DNA of 47,432 bases, taken from the NCBI GenBank assembly GCA_030041495.1, contig JASHNT010000023.1, forward strand, positions 1 through 47,432, in the 5' to 3' direction. Below, one piece after another: positions 8,785 through 16,548 of the stretch. This DNA is from Bryobacteraceae bacterium (lineage in GTDB: Bacteria > Acidobacteriota > Terriglobia > Bryobacterales > Bryobacteraceae). Both the position numbers and the translations under genes were made by a program. Within the stretch, counting starts at the first letter, position 1, and every line of letters begins with the position of its first letter. Under the pieces are notes generated by a model. It worked only from the letters and a program-made list of their open reading frames with translations, was not told the origin of the DNA and made no database searches.

Positions 8785-9986
8785 ACACGTTCCAGCAACA
8801 TCGCCATACCCTGTCCGACGCCCACGCACATCGACGCGATGGCGTATTTCGTTTTCGTCCGCTGCAATTGATGCGAAGCGGTCAACACGAGTCTTGCGCC
8901 GCTCATGCCCAGAGGATGGCCCAGCGCAATCGCGCCGCCATTGGGATTGACCTTTTCACTATCGTCGGGAAGGCCGAAGGCTCGCGTAACGGCCAGAGCT
9001 TGCGCCGCGAAGGCTTCATTCAGTTCCAGGATGTCGATCCGGTCCATGCCCATCTTCACTCGAGCCAGCAGCTTCTGCATCGCCGGGATTGGCCCGACTC
9101 CCATCACGCGTGGCTCCACTCCGGCGGCGGCCGTCGCAACCACGCGGGCAATCGGCGTCAATCCGTGCTGCGCCGCTGCTTCCTCTGAGGCCACGAACAT
9201 CGCGCATGCGCCGTCGTTGACACCGGAGGCGTTGCCCGCGGTCACGGTTCCATTCTTGCGGAAAGGCGCCGGGAGCTTGGCCAAGCCCTCCAGAGTCGTG
9301 TCGGCGCGAGGGTGCTCATCCACCGCGACCACCTTCACGGATCCCTTCGGTCCTGGCACATTCACCGGTTCGATCTCTTCGGCGAAAAATCCGGCGGCTT
9401 GGGCGGCCGCGCACTTCTGTTGCGACGCGAAGGCAAAGCGGTCCTGCGATTCGCGGTTGACGCCATGCGCTTCCGCGACGTTCTCGCCGGTCTCCGCCAT
9501 CGAATCGGTCCCGTATTTCTTCTCCATGACCGGATTCACGAAGCGCCAGCCGAGGGTGGTATCGTAAATCTCCGCGTTGCGGGAGAACGCGGACGCGGCC
9601 TTCGGCATCACCAGCGGCGCGCGGCTCATACTCTCGACTCCGCCCGCGACCGCCAAAGAAATCTCATCGACGCCAATGGACCGCGCGGCGCTCGCCACGG
9701 CTTCCATACCCGAGGCGCACAAGCGGTTGATGGTGACGCCGGGGACGCTCGAAGGATAGCCGGCAAGCAGCAGGGCCATGCGAGCCACGTTGCGGTTATC
9801 CTCGCCGGCTTGTGTGACGCAACCCAGCAGCACTTCGTCGATGCGCTCCCAATCCAGTTGCGGGAAGCGGCTCTTCAAGGTGACGAGAGGATGCGCGGCG
9901 AGGTCGTCCGTGCGAACCATCGCCAGCGCGCCGGCGTAGCGGCCGATGGGCGTTCGCACACCTTGGCAGATGTAAGCCTGTGACAT
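8781..9986 (-). CDS. Acetyl-CoA C-acyltransferase (thiolase), closest to 3-oxoadipyl-CoA thiolase type
   Basis: 401-aa thiolase with the full set of catalytic features: nucleophilic Cys90 in TINRLCASGMEAV, NGGAIALGHPLGMSGAR with the active-site His, and CVGVGQG at the C-terminus. The N-terminal stretch RTPIGRYAGALAMVRTDDLA, the GCVTQAGEDNRNVARMA block and the LAGYPSSVPG segment look most like PcaF/PaaJ (3-oxoadipyl-CoA thiolase), but thiolase substrate range cannot be read from motifs and a degradative or biosynthetic acetyl-CoA acetyltransferase is equally possible. No aromatic-degradation, fadB or phaB genes lie nearby. Stop codons of this gene and glcF overlap tail to tail. Confidence 0.9.
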   Translation of the reverse strand: MSQAYICQGVRTPIGRYAGALAMVRTDDLAAHPLVTLKSRFPQLDWERIDEVLLGCVTQAGEDNRNVARMALLLAGYPSSVPGVTINRLCASGMEAVASAARSIGVDEISLAVAGGVESMSRAPLVMPKAASAFSRNAEIYDTTLGWRFVNPVMEKKYGTDSMAETGENVAEAHGVNRESQDRFAFASQQKCAAAQAAGFFAEEIEPVNVPGPKGSVKVVAVDEHPRADTTLEGLAKLPAPFRKNGTVTAGNASGVNDGACAMFVASEEAAAQHGLTPIARVVATAAAGVEPRVMGVGPIPAMQKLLARVKMGMDRIDILELNEAFAAQALAVTRAFGLPDDSEKVNPNGGAIALGHPLGMSGARLVLTASHQLQRTKTKYAIASMCVGVGQGMAMLLERV

Positions 9987-10017
9987 GAGCTTTCATTTTA
10001 GCGGAGGCGGTGGACCG

Positions 10018-10023
10018 TACAAT
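10018..10023 (+). promoter_or_regulatory. Possible -10 box upstream of the small secreted protein
   Basis: TACAAT lies 16 nt before the ATG at 10040, followed by GAAAGAAG, which can serve as ribosome binding site. No good -35 hexamer is visible. Similar boxes recur before several plus-strand genes in this window. Confidence 0.3.
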
Positions 10024-10039
10024 TGAAAGAAGCCCGTGT

Positions 10040-10621
10040 ATGCGCATCTTCCTTCTGGTCCTGCTGTGTGCGGTTCCCACGCTGGCCGCCGACCTCGAGC
10101 TGCGCTACGCCGCGCTGGAGCGGTTGGTCGCGCAGCAACTATTTACGCAGGATGGCCGACGCTACGTGAAAGGCACACCGAAAGCCAAGTGCGATTACGC
10201 GTATCTGGAAGCGCCGCATTTTTCCGCCGTGGATAAGGCCGAAGGCCGGCTGCAGATCAACGCCAAATTTAGCGGACGCTCTTCGCTCGACGTATTCGGC
10301 CGCTGCATGGGGCTGGGCGATTCGTTCGATCTCACGATTCAGGCCTCGCCGGTGGCGCGCAAGGGCGTGATCGCCATGGACAATGTGCAGGTGACCACGG
10401 TCAAGGACTCGTACTACATCCGCCGCGTGCGCCAGGCGCTGGCCCAGAGTTTCAGCAAGGGATTCAAGATCGACGTGCGGGATCAAGCCAAGGCCCTGCT
10501 GGAGCAACCCCGCCCAAATTCCGCCTACCAGCAGGAGTTGAATGAGTTCGATCTTTCCGATGTGCGCGTGACGCCCGACGCCCTGGTGCTCGTGGTGGAA
10601 TTCAAGTTAGTGGTCAAATAG
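10040..10621 (+). CDS. Small secreted protein of unknown function
   Basis: 193 aa from the ATG at 10040, chosen because it begins a clean signal peptide (MRIFLLVLLCAVPTLAA, cleavage before DLELR) and has GAAAGAAG ahead of it; the frame is open ten codons further up without a signal-like start. The mature part is soluble-looking, with alternating short beta and helical stretches and no membrane segment. Segments such as GRLQINAKFSGRSSLDVFGRC and ALVLVVEFKLVVK suggest a beta-rich lipid- or ligand-binding fold, but I do not recognise the family. Two Cys remain in the mature chain. It stands alone between the divergent thiolase gene and hom. Confidence 0.75.
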   Translation: MRIFLLVLLCAVPTLAADLELRYAALERLVAQQLFTQDGRRYVKGTPKAKCDYAYLEAPHFSAVDKAEGRLQINAKFSGRSSLDVFGRCMGLGDSFDLTIQASPVARKGVIAMDNVQVTTVKDSYYIRRVRQALAQSFSKGFKIDVRDQAKALLEQPRPNSAYQQELNEFDLSDVRVTPDALVLVVEFKLVVK

Positions 10622-10656
10622 CGCGCAGAGGACGCTTCAGCGTTCCGTTGTGCGCG
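10622..10656 (+). terminator. Possible hairpin terminator ahead of hom
   Basis: Outer arms CGCGCA (10622-10627) and TGCGCG (10651-10656) enclose an inner near-perfect stem GGACGCT (10630-10636) / AGCGTTCC (10639-10646). The structure begins directly after the stop codon of the secreted-protein gene. No T-run follows, so it may be weak or a leader structure of hom. Confidence 0.3.
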
Positions 10657-10679
10657 AGTTAAAGTAGAAGATCGACTTT

Positions 10680-11984
10680 ATGAAGCCGGTTCAAATAGGG
10701 ATTATCGGTCTGGGCAACGTCGGGCTGGGCGCGCTCGAAATTCTTGCGGAGAACGCGCGCGATATCGCGCTGAAGCTGGGTTTCCCGCTGGAGGTTCGCG
10801 CGGTGTCGAGCCGGGGCGTCGCGGAGAAGACGCTGCCTGCGGCGTTTGCGTCCGCATTGAAGACGGCAAATTGGCGCGACGTGGCGGAGCACCCGGATAT
10901 CGAGATCGTGGCTGAGCTGGTGGGTGGAACGGGTGTAGCGCGCGAGATCGTGGATACTGCGATTGCCCGCGGCAAATCGGTAGTCACCGCGAACAAAGAG
11001 CTGATGGCTCAGGCCGGCGCGGAGTTGTGGGATCGAGCCATCGCAGCGCGCATCAACCTGGCCATGGAGGCCAGTGTGGCCGGAGGTCTACCCATCCATG
11101 CGGTGTTGCGTGAAGGCATTTCGGGCGATCGAATCAAGACGCTGTATGGAATCCTGAATGGGACGTGCAACTACATCCTGACGGAAATCGAGAGCCGCGG
11201 AGCCAGCTTTGGCGAGGTGCTGGCCGAAGCGCAGAAGGAAGGTTACGCCGAAGCCGATCCCTCCGCCGACGTGGACGGCTTCGACGCGCGCTCAAAATTG
11301 GCGATTTTGTCGGCACTGGCGTTCGGGGAGCGCATCGTACCGGCCGACATTTACACCGAAGGCATCCGGCGCATCACTCCGGTCGATTTCGAATACGCGC
11401 ACCAGTTGCATCACACCATCCGCTTGATCTGCGCCGCGCGGCAAACACCGGAGGGATTGATTGTTTCGGTGAGGCCGTCGCTGATTCCGCAATCCACCAT
11501 CCTGGCCAGCGTGCGTGGAGCGTATAACGCCGTGTGGGTGCGCGGCAAATTCGGCGCGGACACGTTCTATTACGGCAAGGGCGCCGGGTCGCATCCGACC
11601 GGGGTTGCCGTGGTCAGCGACCTGATGCGCGTGGCTCGCGAAATCCGCTCGGGCAGCCCGGAACGGGTTTCGCCCTTTGCCCACGCGCGGCTCGGCGAAT
11701 ACAAGCCCATTCCGGTGACGGTGCACCGCTCGGCGTATTACTTGCGCTTCCGCGTGGAGGATCGGCCTGGCATCATTGCGCAATTGGCCAGTGCGCTCGC
11801 CGCGGAAAGTATTTCGATCGACGCCGTCCTGCAGCTTCCCAACGCCAACTGGCGCGATCTACCTTTCGTGATCACGGTTGAGCCGGCGACGGAATCATCC
11901 GTCCGCGCGGCCATGGCCCGGATGGCGGAGCTCAACTTCCTGATTGAACCTTCGCTGGCGATGCCGATGGAATTGCCGCTATAA
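10680..11984 (+). CDS. hom: Homoserine dehydrogenase
   Basis: 434 aa, the usual length of ACT-containing homoserine dehydrogenases. It reduces aspartate semialdehyde to homoserine, the branch point to threonine and methionine. Residues 5-16 (IGIIGLGNVGLG) form the nucleotide-binding loop; GKSVVTANKELMAQAG and EASVAGGLPIH follow; EADPSADVDGFDARSKLAIL carries the catalytic Asp and Lys. A C-terminal ACT domain (about 350-425, RVEDRPGIIAQLASALAAES) suggests feedback control, commonly by threonine. No thrB, thrC or lysC lies beside it. It converges on the argJ operon with only 8 nt between the coding regions. Confidence 0.96.
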   Translation: MKPVQIGIIGLGNVGLGALEILAENARDIALKLGFPLEVRAVSSRGVAEKTLPAAFASALKTANWRDVAEHPDIEIVAELVGGTGVAREIVDTAIARGKSVVTANKELMAQAGAELWDRAIAARINLAMEASVAGGLPIHAVLREGISGDRIKTLYGILNGTCNYILTEIESRGASFGEVLAEAQKEGYAEADPSADVDGFDARSKLAILSALAFGERIVPADIYTEGIRRITPVDFEYAHQLHHTIRLICAARQTPEGLIVSVRPSLIPQSTILASVRGAYNAVWVRGKFGADTFYYGKGAGSHPTGVAVVSDLMRVAREIRSGSPERVSPFAHARLGEYKPIPVTVHRSAYYLRFRVEDRPGIIAQLASALAAESISIDAVLQLPNANWRDLPFVITVEPATESSVRAAMARMAELNFLIEPSLAMPMELPL

Positions 11985-11992
11985 AAGCTCAC

Positions 11993-12009
11993 TCAAGCCG
12001 GCGGCTTGA
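11993..12009. terminator. Possible bidirectional terminator hairpin between hom and the argJ operon
   Basis: TCAAGCC-GGC-GGCTTGA is a perfect 7-bp stem with a 3-nt loop. It includes the stop codon of the last gene of the minus-strand operon and lies 8 nt after hom. For hom transcripts only short A/T stretches flank it, so efficiency is uncertain. Confidence 0.35.
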
Positions 12010-12439
12010 AGAAATCAGCCGGGTCCGGGTCGAGAGCCGTGAACCTCCACTTCTTGCCCTGCTTCTCCACCGTGACTTTGACGATGGCGCGGCGCAGAGG
12101 TTCGGAGTCGATGTTCAAGGTCCAGTCCAGGATCAGCATGCGCCGATTCTCGTCGTCTTTGTCGCGTTTATCGCTGACGATCTCGACGGTGGAGATCACG
12201 TTGTCACGCGCCGCCAGGCCTTCCAGATAATAATCGAGCATCTGGTAGCCCGGCATGGCGCTGTCACAGCGGTCGAGGAAGCCCGCGACGTCTTTGTTCT
12301 GCAGAGCCTCCGCGGCGGCGCGAATCAGATCCAGCACCTCTTTGGGAGTCGACTCCGGCGGAATCGCGGGCGAGGCCTGCGCGAACGCATTCTGGGCGAG
12401 CAATCCGGCGCAAATCGAAAACAGACAGAGCGACTTCAC
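11993..12439 (-). CDS. Small exported protein, possibly NTF2/SnoaL-like
   Basis: 148 aa with a GTG start overlapping the argJ stop (GTGA), so it belongs to the aroC-def-fmt-argJ transcript. N-terminal signal peptide (MKSLCLFSICAGLLAQNAFA, cleavage before QASPA). The mature chain has the helix-then-sheet layout of NTF2-like or SnoaL-like domains: helices around PKEVLDLIRAAAEALQNKDVAGFLDRC, then strands MLILDWTLNIDS, IVKVTVEKQGKKWRFTALD. Such domains in exported proteins often track stress or ligand binding, but no catalytic residues are recognisable, so function is left open. It is the only non-core gene in this operon. Confidence 0.75.
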   Translation of the reverse strand: MKSLCLFSICAGLLAQNAFAQASPAIPPESTPKEVLDLIRAAAEALQNKDVAGFLDRCDSAMPGYQMLDYYLEGLAARDNVISTVEIVSDKRDKDDENRRMLILDWTLNIDSEPLRRAIVKVTVEKQGKKWRFTALDPDPADFFKPPA

Positions 12440-13608
12440 GTGCGGTAACTGGCGTTAATTCGAATATACTCTTCGGTGAAATCGCAGGTCCAGAAGCGGG
12501 TTTTGCCGCGCCCGCGCCCACGCAGCATGAAACGAATCGAGCACTCCGGCCCATCCAGTTTCTTCTTCAGCATCTCTTCGGAGAAATCGGCCGCCAAGCC
12601 GCCGCGGCACACCGGGAGGTCCTGCATGTCGATATCGGCCTTGCGCGGGTCGAAGGCCACACCTGCATTGCCGGCGGCCGAAAGAATGCGTCCCCAATTC
12701 GGATCGGAACCGGCAATAGCGGTCTTGACCAACGGGGAATTGGCGATGGAGCGCGCGATTTTCTCCGCGGCCGAATCCGACGGCGCGCCGCTGACATCGA
12801 TGGTGATGAATTTCCGCGCGCCTTCTCCGTCGCGCACGATCTGCCGCGCCAGGGAACCCAGCACCTCCGCCAGAACCTCGGCAAAAGCTTGGGCCGGCGG
12901 CGTGACTTTCGATGCTCCGTTGGCGAATACCGCGACCGTATCGTTGGTCGAGGTGTCTCCGTCCACCGAGATGCGATTGAAGCTACGCTCGATGGCATGT
13001 TTCAGAGCCGCGCGAAGAGCGGATGGCGGAGCCACGGCGTCGGTTAACACGAAGGCCAGCGTGGTCGCCATGCGTGGATGAATCATGCCTGAGCCTTTGG
13101 CCATGCCTGCGATCGCCGCGCCTTTCACGGTCGCGAAGGCGGTCTTGGCGCGAGTGTCGGTGGTGAGGATGGCATCCGCGGCGGCATCGAAGGAGACCGG
13201 GCTGAGAGCGGCTCGCAGCAAGGGCAGGGCGTTCACGATGAGGCGCACATCCAATTCAACGCCGATGACGCCGGTGGAAGCAGGCAGCACCTGATGCGGC
13301 GCGATGCCGAGCATGTTGGCGGCCGCACGTGACGATTCGATCGCCACTCGCTCCGCGGTTGCCGTCGCGCAGTTGGCGTTGCCGGCATTGACCAGGATGG
13401 CGCTCATGCGGCTACGCGAAGCCGCCAGGTTGCGCAGCGCTACCGTCACAGGACCGGCAACCACTCGATTCCTGGTGAATACGGCCGCGGCGGAGGCAGG
13501 CGTGTCGGAAACGATCAGCGCCAAGTCGTCCTTGGCGACCTTACGGATTCCGCCGTAAGTTGCGGCGTAGCGAAAACCGAGCGGAAGCTTCGTGCCGTTC
13601 CCGCTCAT
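12436..13608 (-). CDS. argJ: Bifunctional ornithine acetyltransferase / N-acetylglutamate synthase
   Basis: 390 aa, normal for ArgJ. It transfers acetyl groups from N-acetylornithine to glutamate in arginine synthesis. The self-cleavage site is present as KGSGMIHPRMATTLAF, where the Thr after MA is the new N-terminal nucleophile; the family usually has ATM or ATL, here ATT. The C-terminus INASYRT matches the conserved end of the beta subunit. DSDP/DPNWGRILSAAGNAG is also intact. Whether it is mono- or bifunctional cannot be read from the sequence. It overlaps fmt upstream and the small exported gene downstream by 4 nt each. Other arg genes are not nearby. Confidence 0.95.
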   Translation of the reverse strand: MSGNGTKLPLGFRYAATYGGIRKVAKDDLALIVSDTPASAAAVFTRNRVVAGPVTVALRNLAASRSRMSAILVNAGNANCATATAERVAIESSRAAANMLGIAPHQVLPASTGVIGVELDVRLIVNALPLLRAALSPVSFDAAADAILTTDTRAKTAFATVKGAAIAGMAKGSGMIHPRMATTLAFVLTDAVAPPSALRAALKHAIERSFNRISVDGDTSTNDTVAVFANGASKVTPPAQAFAEVLAEVLGSLARQIVRDGEGARKFITIDVSGAPSDSAAEKIARSIANSPLVKTAIAGSDPNWGRILSAAGNAGVAFDPRKADIDMQDLPVCRGGLAADFSEEMLKKKLDGPECSIRFMLRGRGRGKTRFWTCDFTEEYIRINASYRT

Positions 13609-14534
13609 GCCAGAGCCTCACCTGTTTGAACCGGCGATCCGTTCAAAAACGCGGCTGCATCCATTCTCTTTTTGCCCTCCATTTGTACTTCCAGAATCTC
13701 GATTGAGCCGTCCCCGCATCCGACGAGGAGGCGACGCTTGCCCACTTCTAAAGTGCCCGGTGCGAGCGCAGCATCTGCCTCACGCGCCCTCCACACGTGC
13801 AATCTGGCGCCGCGCAGGAACCCATAGCAACCCGGCCAGGGGACCAGACCGCGAATCCGGTTCAGGATCTCGCGCCGCGTCTGGCTCCAATCCAGGTGCC
13901 CGTCCTCCTTCTTCAGAATGGGAGCGTAGGTGGCTTGCAAATCGTCCTGTGGCTGCGGCTGAATGGAAGGAAGCCCGGCCAGCGTGCGGATCAGCAGATC
14001 CGCGCCGGCGCTGGCGAGCCTTTCGCCCAACCCGACGGCGGTTTCCTCCGGTTCGATCTCTGTCTCCCACTTCAGCAGCATATCGCCGGTGTCGAGTCCC
14101 GCGTCGATGCGCATGGTGGTGACGCCGGTGCGCGACTCTCCTCGCGCGATGGCCCATTGAATCGGCGCAGCGCCGCGGTACTTCGGGAGCAGGGAAGCGT
14201 GCACGTTGATGACGCCCTGCGGGGGAATGTCAAGAATGGCCTGCGGGATGATTTGTCCATACCCTACTACCACCATCGCTTGGGGAGCCATCGCCCGGAG
14301 CTCCTCGATGACTTCGGGCTTGCGGATTCGCTCCGGCTGGCGCACAGGAAGATTGAGCTTCAGCGCGGCTTCTTTTACCGGCGGCATGGCCTCGCGCTGG
14401 CCACGGCCCTTGGGGCGGTCGGGCTGCGTGTAGACCGCAAGAATGTGATGGCCGGCCGCGGCGGTTTGTTCCAGGCTCGGCACGGCGAACCGAGGCGTGC
14501 CCAGAAACACCAGTTCCACCGCGCTCAACTCCAC
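13605..14534 (-). CDS. fmt: Methionyl-tRNA formyltransferase
   Basis: 309 aa. Formylates initiator Met-tRNA using 10-formyl-tetrahydrofolate. Catalytic triad Asn110, His112 and Asp148 fall in NVHASLLPKYRGAAPI and DAGLDTGDML, each offset by 4 from the E. coli numbering (106, 108, 144). The N-terminal VFLGTPRFAVPSL Rossmann start and a C-terminal OB-like domain (about 210-300) are both present. It overlaps def by 10 nt and argJ by 4 nt. The def-fmt pair is one of the commonest bacterial gene neighbours and fits the removal and addition of the N-formyl group. Confidence 0.96.
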   Translation of the reverse strand: MELSAVELVFLGTPRFAVPSLEQTAAAGHHILAVYTQPDRPKGRGQREAMPPVKEAALKLNLPVRQPERIRKPEVIEELRAMAPQAMVVVGYGQIIPQAILDIPPQGVINVHASLLPKYRGAAPIQWAIARGESRTGVTTMRIDAGLDTGDMLLKWETEIEPEETAVGLGERLASAGADLLIRTLAGLPSIQPQPQDDLQATYAPILKKEDGHLDWSQTRREILNRIRGLVPWPGCYGFLRGARLHVWRAREADAALAPGTLEVGKRRLLVGCGDGSIEILEVQMEGKKRMDAAAFLNGSPVQTGEALA

Positions 14535-15040
14535 TCGTTGGCTTTTTGGAGTTTGCGGATCTTGCGCCGGATCAAGTCGCGCTTCAGCGGACTGATATGA
14601 CTGATATAGAGCGTGCCGTTCAAATGATCGGTCTCATGCTGGAAGGCGCGAGCCAGAAGATCTTCGCCGGTCACTTCGTAAACCTCACCGTCGGCTTTGT
14701 TTGCGCGGATGGTTACTTTCTGGGCACGAGTGACCGGCTCGCGGAAGGTCGGGAGGCTGAGGCAGCCTTCTTCGCCGGTCTGCGCGCCTTCCGTGCCGAT
14801 GATCTCGGGGTTAATCAGCACCAGTTTTTGGGCCGGATCTTCGCCGCTGGAGATGTCGATCACCGCGATGCGTTTGCCGACGCCGATCTGCGGCGCGGCC
14901 AAGCCGACACCCTTGGCCGCGTACATCGATTCGAACATATCCTCCACCAGCTTGAGGAGCTCCGTCGTGCCGAATTCGCTGATCTCGACGGCTTTTTTCT
15001 CCAGCACCGGTTGGCCGTATTTCACAATCGGATAAATCAT
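14525..15040 (-). CDS. def: Peptide deformylase
   Basis: 171-aa metal-dependent deformylase that removes the formyl group from nascent proteins. All three signature motifs are intact: GVGLAAPQIG (44-53), EGCLS with metal ligand Cys93, and HETDH with His135, Glu136 and His139 (family consensus HEIDH or HEYDH). Starts with ATG directly after the aroC stop (no gap) and overlaps fmt by 10 nt. The C-terminal tail (RDLIRRKIRKLQKANEW) is a basic helix like that of type 1 enzymes. Confidence 0.96.
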   Translation of the reverse strand: MIYPIVKYGQPVLEKKAVEISEFGTTELLKLVEDMFESMYAAKGVGLAAPQIGVGKRIAVIDISSGEDPAQKLVLINPEIIGTEGAQTGEEGCLSLPTFREPVTRAQKVTIRANKADGEVYEVTGEDLLARAFQHETDHLNGTLYISHISPLKRDLIRRKIRKLQKANEWS

Positions 15041-16213
15041 TCAGAAATTCTTCACTTGTTCTAAATATCCTGCGTAATTGCGCTTGGTTTCGGCGAGGGA
15101 ATCGCCGCCAAACTTTTCAAGCGCCGCGGAGGCCAGCACCAGAGCCACCATTGCCTCCCCAATCACTCCCGCGGCGGGCACCACCGCGACGTCGCTGCGC
15201 TCGTAGGCGGCCAGAGCCGGCTCACGCGTCGCCAGGTCCACGCTTTCCAGGGGCCGGCGCAGCGTCGAAATCGGTTTCAAGAGGCCGCGCACCAGCACGT
15301 CCTGGCCGTTGGTCATTCCGCCTTCCAGGCCTCCGGCGCGATTGGCCCCGCGCGTGAATGCCCGGCCTTCGCGATCGTAATGAATCGTATCCTGGACTTT
15401 CGAGCCGAACGCCGCGGAACCCTCCGCCGCGAGCCCGACCTCGACTCCCTTCACCGCTTGCATGGAGACGATCGCCTGCGCGAGCCGGCCGTCGAGGCGA
15501 GTGTCCCAGGCGATGTGCGAGCCCAAGCCCGGAGGCACTCCGTGAGCGACCACTTCAAAAACGCCGCCCACGGTGTCGCCGGTGCGATAGGCCTGGTCGA
15601 TGACCGCTTTCATGCGCTGCTCGGCTTCCGGATCGACGCAGTTGAGCAGGACCTCGTCGCGCTGGCTCAGCTCCACCAGTTCTTCCCAGTTCGCCGTGCG
15701 CCCTAGCCGCGCTTCTCCTATCTGAATCACGTGGCTCAGCACGCCAATGCCCAGCTCCTTGAGGAATGCCTTTGCCAGAGCCCCGACGGCCACGCGAGCC
15801 GTGGTTTCCCGAGCGCTCGCTCGTTCCAGAATGTAGCGCGCATCCTGAAAATTGTACTTGATCGCGCCTGCCAGGTCGGCGTGGCCGGGCCGCGGGCGGG
15901 TGACCGGCTTGCGCTTGTCCTCAGCGCCTTCGGCATCCTCCACCGGAAGCGCTTCGGTCCAATTCTTCCAATCTTTATTCTCGATCAAGACCGCGATGGG
16001 CGAGCCGATCGTCCTGGAGTGCCGCACTCCGCTGACGATGTGGGCGCGGTCCGTTTCGATCTTCATTCGTCCGCCGCGGCCGAAGCCTTGCTGCCGGCGC
16101 CATAATTCGCGGTCGATGGCCTCGACGGAAACCGGCACCTGCGCCGGCAATCCGGTAAGCGTAGCCACCAAACATTCGCCGTGCGATTCGCCGGCTGTTT
16201 CAAAACGCAGCAT
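15041..16213 (-). CDS. aroC: Chorismate synthase
   Basis: 390 aa, the longer form found in Gram-positives and acidobacteria (about 360 in E. coli). Converts EPSP to chorismate with reduced FMN. Conserved regions: FETAGESHG at the N-terminus, RRQQGFGRGGRMKIE, VSGVRHSRTIGSPIA, RPRPGHADLAGAIKY, RASARETTARVA and GGLEGGMTNGQ with RPLESVDLATREP. First gene of the aroC-def-fmt-argJ operon; the ATG at 16213 has AGAGGAAAG nearby as possible ribosome binding site. A weak promoter candidate, TTGACC (complement of 16265-16270) and TATGAC (16244-16249), has a short 15-nt spacer. No other aromatic pathway gene is nearby. Confidence 0.96.
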   Translation of the reverse strand: MLRFETAGESHGECLVATLTGLPAQVPVSVEAIDRELWRRQQGFGRGGRMKIETDRAHIVSGVRHSRTIGSPIAVLIENKDWKNWTEALPVEDAEGAEDKRKPVTRPRPGHADLAGAIKYNFQDARYILERASARETTARVAVGALAKAFLKELGIGVLSHVIQIGEARLGRTANWEELVELSQRDEVLLNCVDPEAEQRMKAVIDQAYRTGDTVGGVFEVVAHGVPPGLGSHIAWDTRLDGRLAQAIVSMQAVKGVEVGLAAEGSAAFGSKVQDTIHYDREGRAFTRGANRAGGLEGGMTNGQDVLVRGLLKPISTLRRPLESVDLATREPALAAYERSDVAVVPAAGVIGEAMVALVLASAALEKFGGDSLAETKRNYAGYLEQVKNF

Positions 16214-16548
16214 GAGAGGAAAGTTTCATGATACCCACGTTCCGTCATACATAGCCACCTCGAAGGTCAAGCAAAGCAAGCAGCGGAAAACCGCTAAAGT
16301 TGTCGCCGCGTGCGCCCTCACAACCTGACCGTCACCCGAACCGCGGGCGCCTATACCGTCACAGTCAACGAGATCGCGATTGAGAATTGCCCGGCCCGCC
16401 GATCACTATCGGCACGGCCAGCGGCGCCTCGAACTGCGGAGTTCCCACCACGCCTGCGACGAATTCTCTGTGGGGGATGTGGCTCGGGGTGGCGGGATTG
16501 GCCGGATTGGAGGCCCTGCGCCGCCTCCGGAAGACGGCATAATAGAGC
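16214..16548. other. 335-bp gap between aroC and the phosphodiesterase gene
   Basis: Divergent intergenic region. It should hold the promoters for aroC (minus) and the phosphodiesterase gene (plus). The right half also contains a possible broken small reading frame listed separately. A CATAAT at 16538-16543 sits only 5 nt before the GTG start of the plus-strand gene. I see no tRNA, repeat or strong terminator. Confidence 0.5.
16310..16542 (+). pseudogene. Possible frameshifted remnant with a C-terminal membrane anchor
   Basis: A frame starting GTG at 16310 reads MRPHNLTVTRTAGAYTVTVN and then degenerates. From about 16384 another frame reads PGPPITIGTASGASNCGVP and ends with a hydrophobic stretch and basic tail (SLWGMWLGVAGLAGLEALRR) before the TAA at 16540. 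A polar domain followed by hydrophobic segment plus RRLRK looks like a cell-envelope sorting tail, but the two parts are in different frames. It may be chance in GC-rich DNA. Confidence 0.22.

Noticed and set aside
8781-9986. Naming the thiolase pcaF
   Set aside because: Sequence blocks look like 3-oxoadipyl-CoA thiolase, but no pathway genes are nearby and thiolase subgroups cannot be told apart safely by eye.
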